From positions 1-7,151 of the forward strand of contig JAHIFK010000063.1 of NCBI GenBank assembly GCA_018900975.1: a stretch of 7,151 nucleotides of DNA, read 5' to 3'. Under the pieces are notes generated by a model. The model was not told the DNA's origin and did not search any database. It was given only the letters and a program-made list of their open reading frames with translations. Both the position numbers and the translations under genes were made by a program. Origin of the DNA: Methanobacteriota archaeon (lineage in GTDB: Archaea; Halobacteriota; Methanosarcinia; Methanosarcinales; Methanoperedenaceae). Of this stretch, positions 6,849 through 7,151 are shown piece by piece; positions within the stretch are counted from its first letter, which is position 1; every line of letters starts with the position of its first letter.

Positions 6849-6868
6849 CTTATCATTATAATAATAAG
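6849..6868. promoter_or_regulatory. 20-base near-palindrome, candidate operator
   Basis: Half-sites CTTATCATTA and TAATAATAAG are reverse complements except for one mismatched pair (9 of 10 pairs match). It lies immediately downstream of a TATA box and 33 bases before the pilin ATG. The background is AT-rich, which raises the chance of coincidence, but the CTTAT/ATAAG ends give it defined edges. Confidence 0.4.
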
Positions 6869-6889
6869 TAATCAAAAGGAGACTCTAAA

Positions 6890-6895
6890 GAGGAT
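6890..6895 (+). promoter_or_regulatory. Shine-Dalgarno for the plus-strand pilin gene
   Basis: GAGGAT ends six bases before the ATG at 6902 and supports that start. A second, better-matching AAAGGAG (6875-6881) lies about 20 bases upstream, too far for this ATG, and has no start codon of its own at the right distance. An in-frame TAA at 6869-6871 excludes longer versions. Confidence 0.6.
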
Positions 6896-6901
6896 ATAAT
6901 T

Positions 6902-7151
6902 ATGAACATAAAAAAAAGCAAATCGAATAAAGTTCGAAGAATATTGAAGGATGACAGGGGTGTATCCCCGGTAATAGCTGTAATTCTGATGGTAGCCATT
7001 ACTGTCGTAATGGCAGCTATTGTATCATCATGGAGCGCAGGCGTAAAGGCACCGACAACCCCCACGACAGTTGGGCTGGACATTGCCAGGAATAATGATA
7101 CTATTGCCATAGTTGTTACAGCAATAGATCCTGCAAGTGCGGCTCCGATAA
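6902..7151 (+). CDS. Archaeal type IV pilin N-terminal domain protein (3'-truncated)
   Basis: Eighty-three codons are visible before the window ends with the frame still open. A basic leader (MNIKKSKSNKVRRILKDDRG) is followed by VSPVIAVILMVAITVVMAAIVSSW, a clear match to the archaeal pilin N-terminal domain, with likely prepilin peptidase processing near Gly20/Val21. The hydrophobic helix would anchor the precursor and form the filament core after assembly. The start of the head domain is Pro/Thr-rich (APTTPTTVGLDIARNNDTIAIVV), as in small methanogen and haloarchaeal pilins. Its closest family is the major or minor adhesion pilins; total length is unknown. It is divergent from the giant pilin-like gene, whose H-domain (ISPVLGFILM) is related but distinct, so the two may be major and accessory subunits of one filament. 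That link is inferred from position only. Confidence 0.92.
   Translation, partial: MNIKKSKSNKVRRILKDDRGVSPVIAVILMVAITVVMAAIVSSWSAGVKAPTTPTTVGLDIARNNDTIAIVVTAIDPASAAPI

Larger units (their letters stand above)
6682..6901. promoter_or_regulatory. AT-rich divergent promoter region between two pilin-type genes
   Basis: This 220-base stretch drives the minus-strand three-gene unit and the plus-strand pilin gene. I see no gene in it. It contains several TATA-like elements, a (TTA)4 run at 6721-6732, an ATGGT/ACCAT inverted repeat at 6742-6753 and a near-palindrome at 6849-6868. The shared location allows coordinated or opposed control of the two surface proteins. Confidence 0.7.

Noticed and set aside
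6856..7110. An 84-residue minus-strand hydrophobic frame
   Set aside because: It is the antisense of the pilin hydrophobic helix, which has the clear motif and Shine-Dalgarno on the plus strand.

Overview
The window looks like a piece of a euryarchaeal chromosome, most likely from the Methanosarcinales / ANME-2d ('Methanoperedens'-like) side. This is inferred from archaeal type IV pilin N-termini (GISPVLGFILM and GVSPVIAVILM), AT-rich TATA-type promoters instead of -35/-10 boxes, AGGTGAT/GAGG-type Shine-Dalgarno sites, a KaiC/RAD55-like ATPase, a MASE3-PAS histidine kinase, and Ig/FN3-rich, sequon-rich surface protein domains of a style typical of methanogen and ANME genomes. The species cannot be fixed from the sequence alone.

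Layout. Positions 1-396 (+) hold the 3' half of larB, a nickel-pincer cofactor enzyme that is unrelated to the rest. A 139-base convergent gap follows. Then comes a compact three-gene minus-strand unit, read right to left: a 1103-residue pilin-like multidomain surface protein (6681-3370), a KaiC-like protein with a degenerate Walker A motif (3324-2458) and a membrane-bound MASE3-PAS histidine kinase (2449-536). The gaps are 45 and 8 bases, so one transcript is likely. A 220-base, very AT-rich divergent promoter region (6682-6901) separates this unit from a second pilin-type gene on the plus strand (6902 to the window edge, truncated).

How the genes may work together (inference). Two proteins with prepilin-type N-termini are divergently arranged around one regulatory region. 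The larger one is co-directional with a KaiC-family protein and a sensor kinase that has no receiver domain of its own. This suggests a cell-surface filament or adhesin module coupled to intracellular signalling, with some resemblance to how FlaH (KaiC-like) sits with archaellum and pilus machinery. The least expected details are the Lys-to-Ser change in the KaiC-like P-loop, the atypical H-box of the kinase, a perfect Shine-Dalgarno that overlaps the only conventional start codon of the KaiC-like gene, a low-GC domain inside the giant surface protein, and a 20-base near-palindrome between the likely TATA box and start of the second pilin gene. No RNA genes, CRISPR arrays or insertion sequences were seen.
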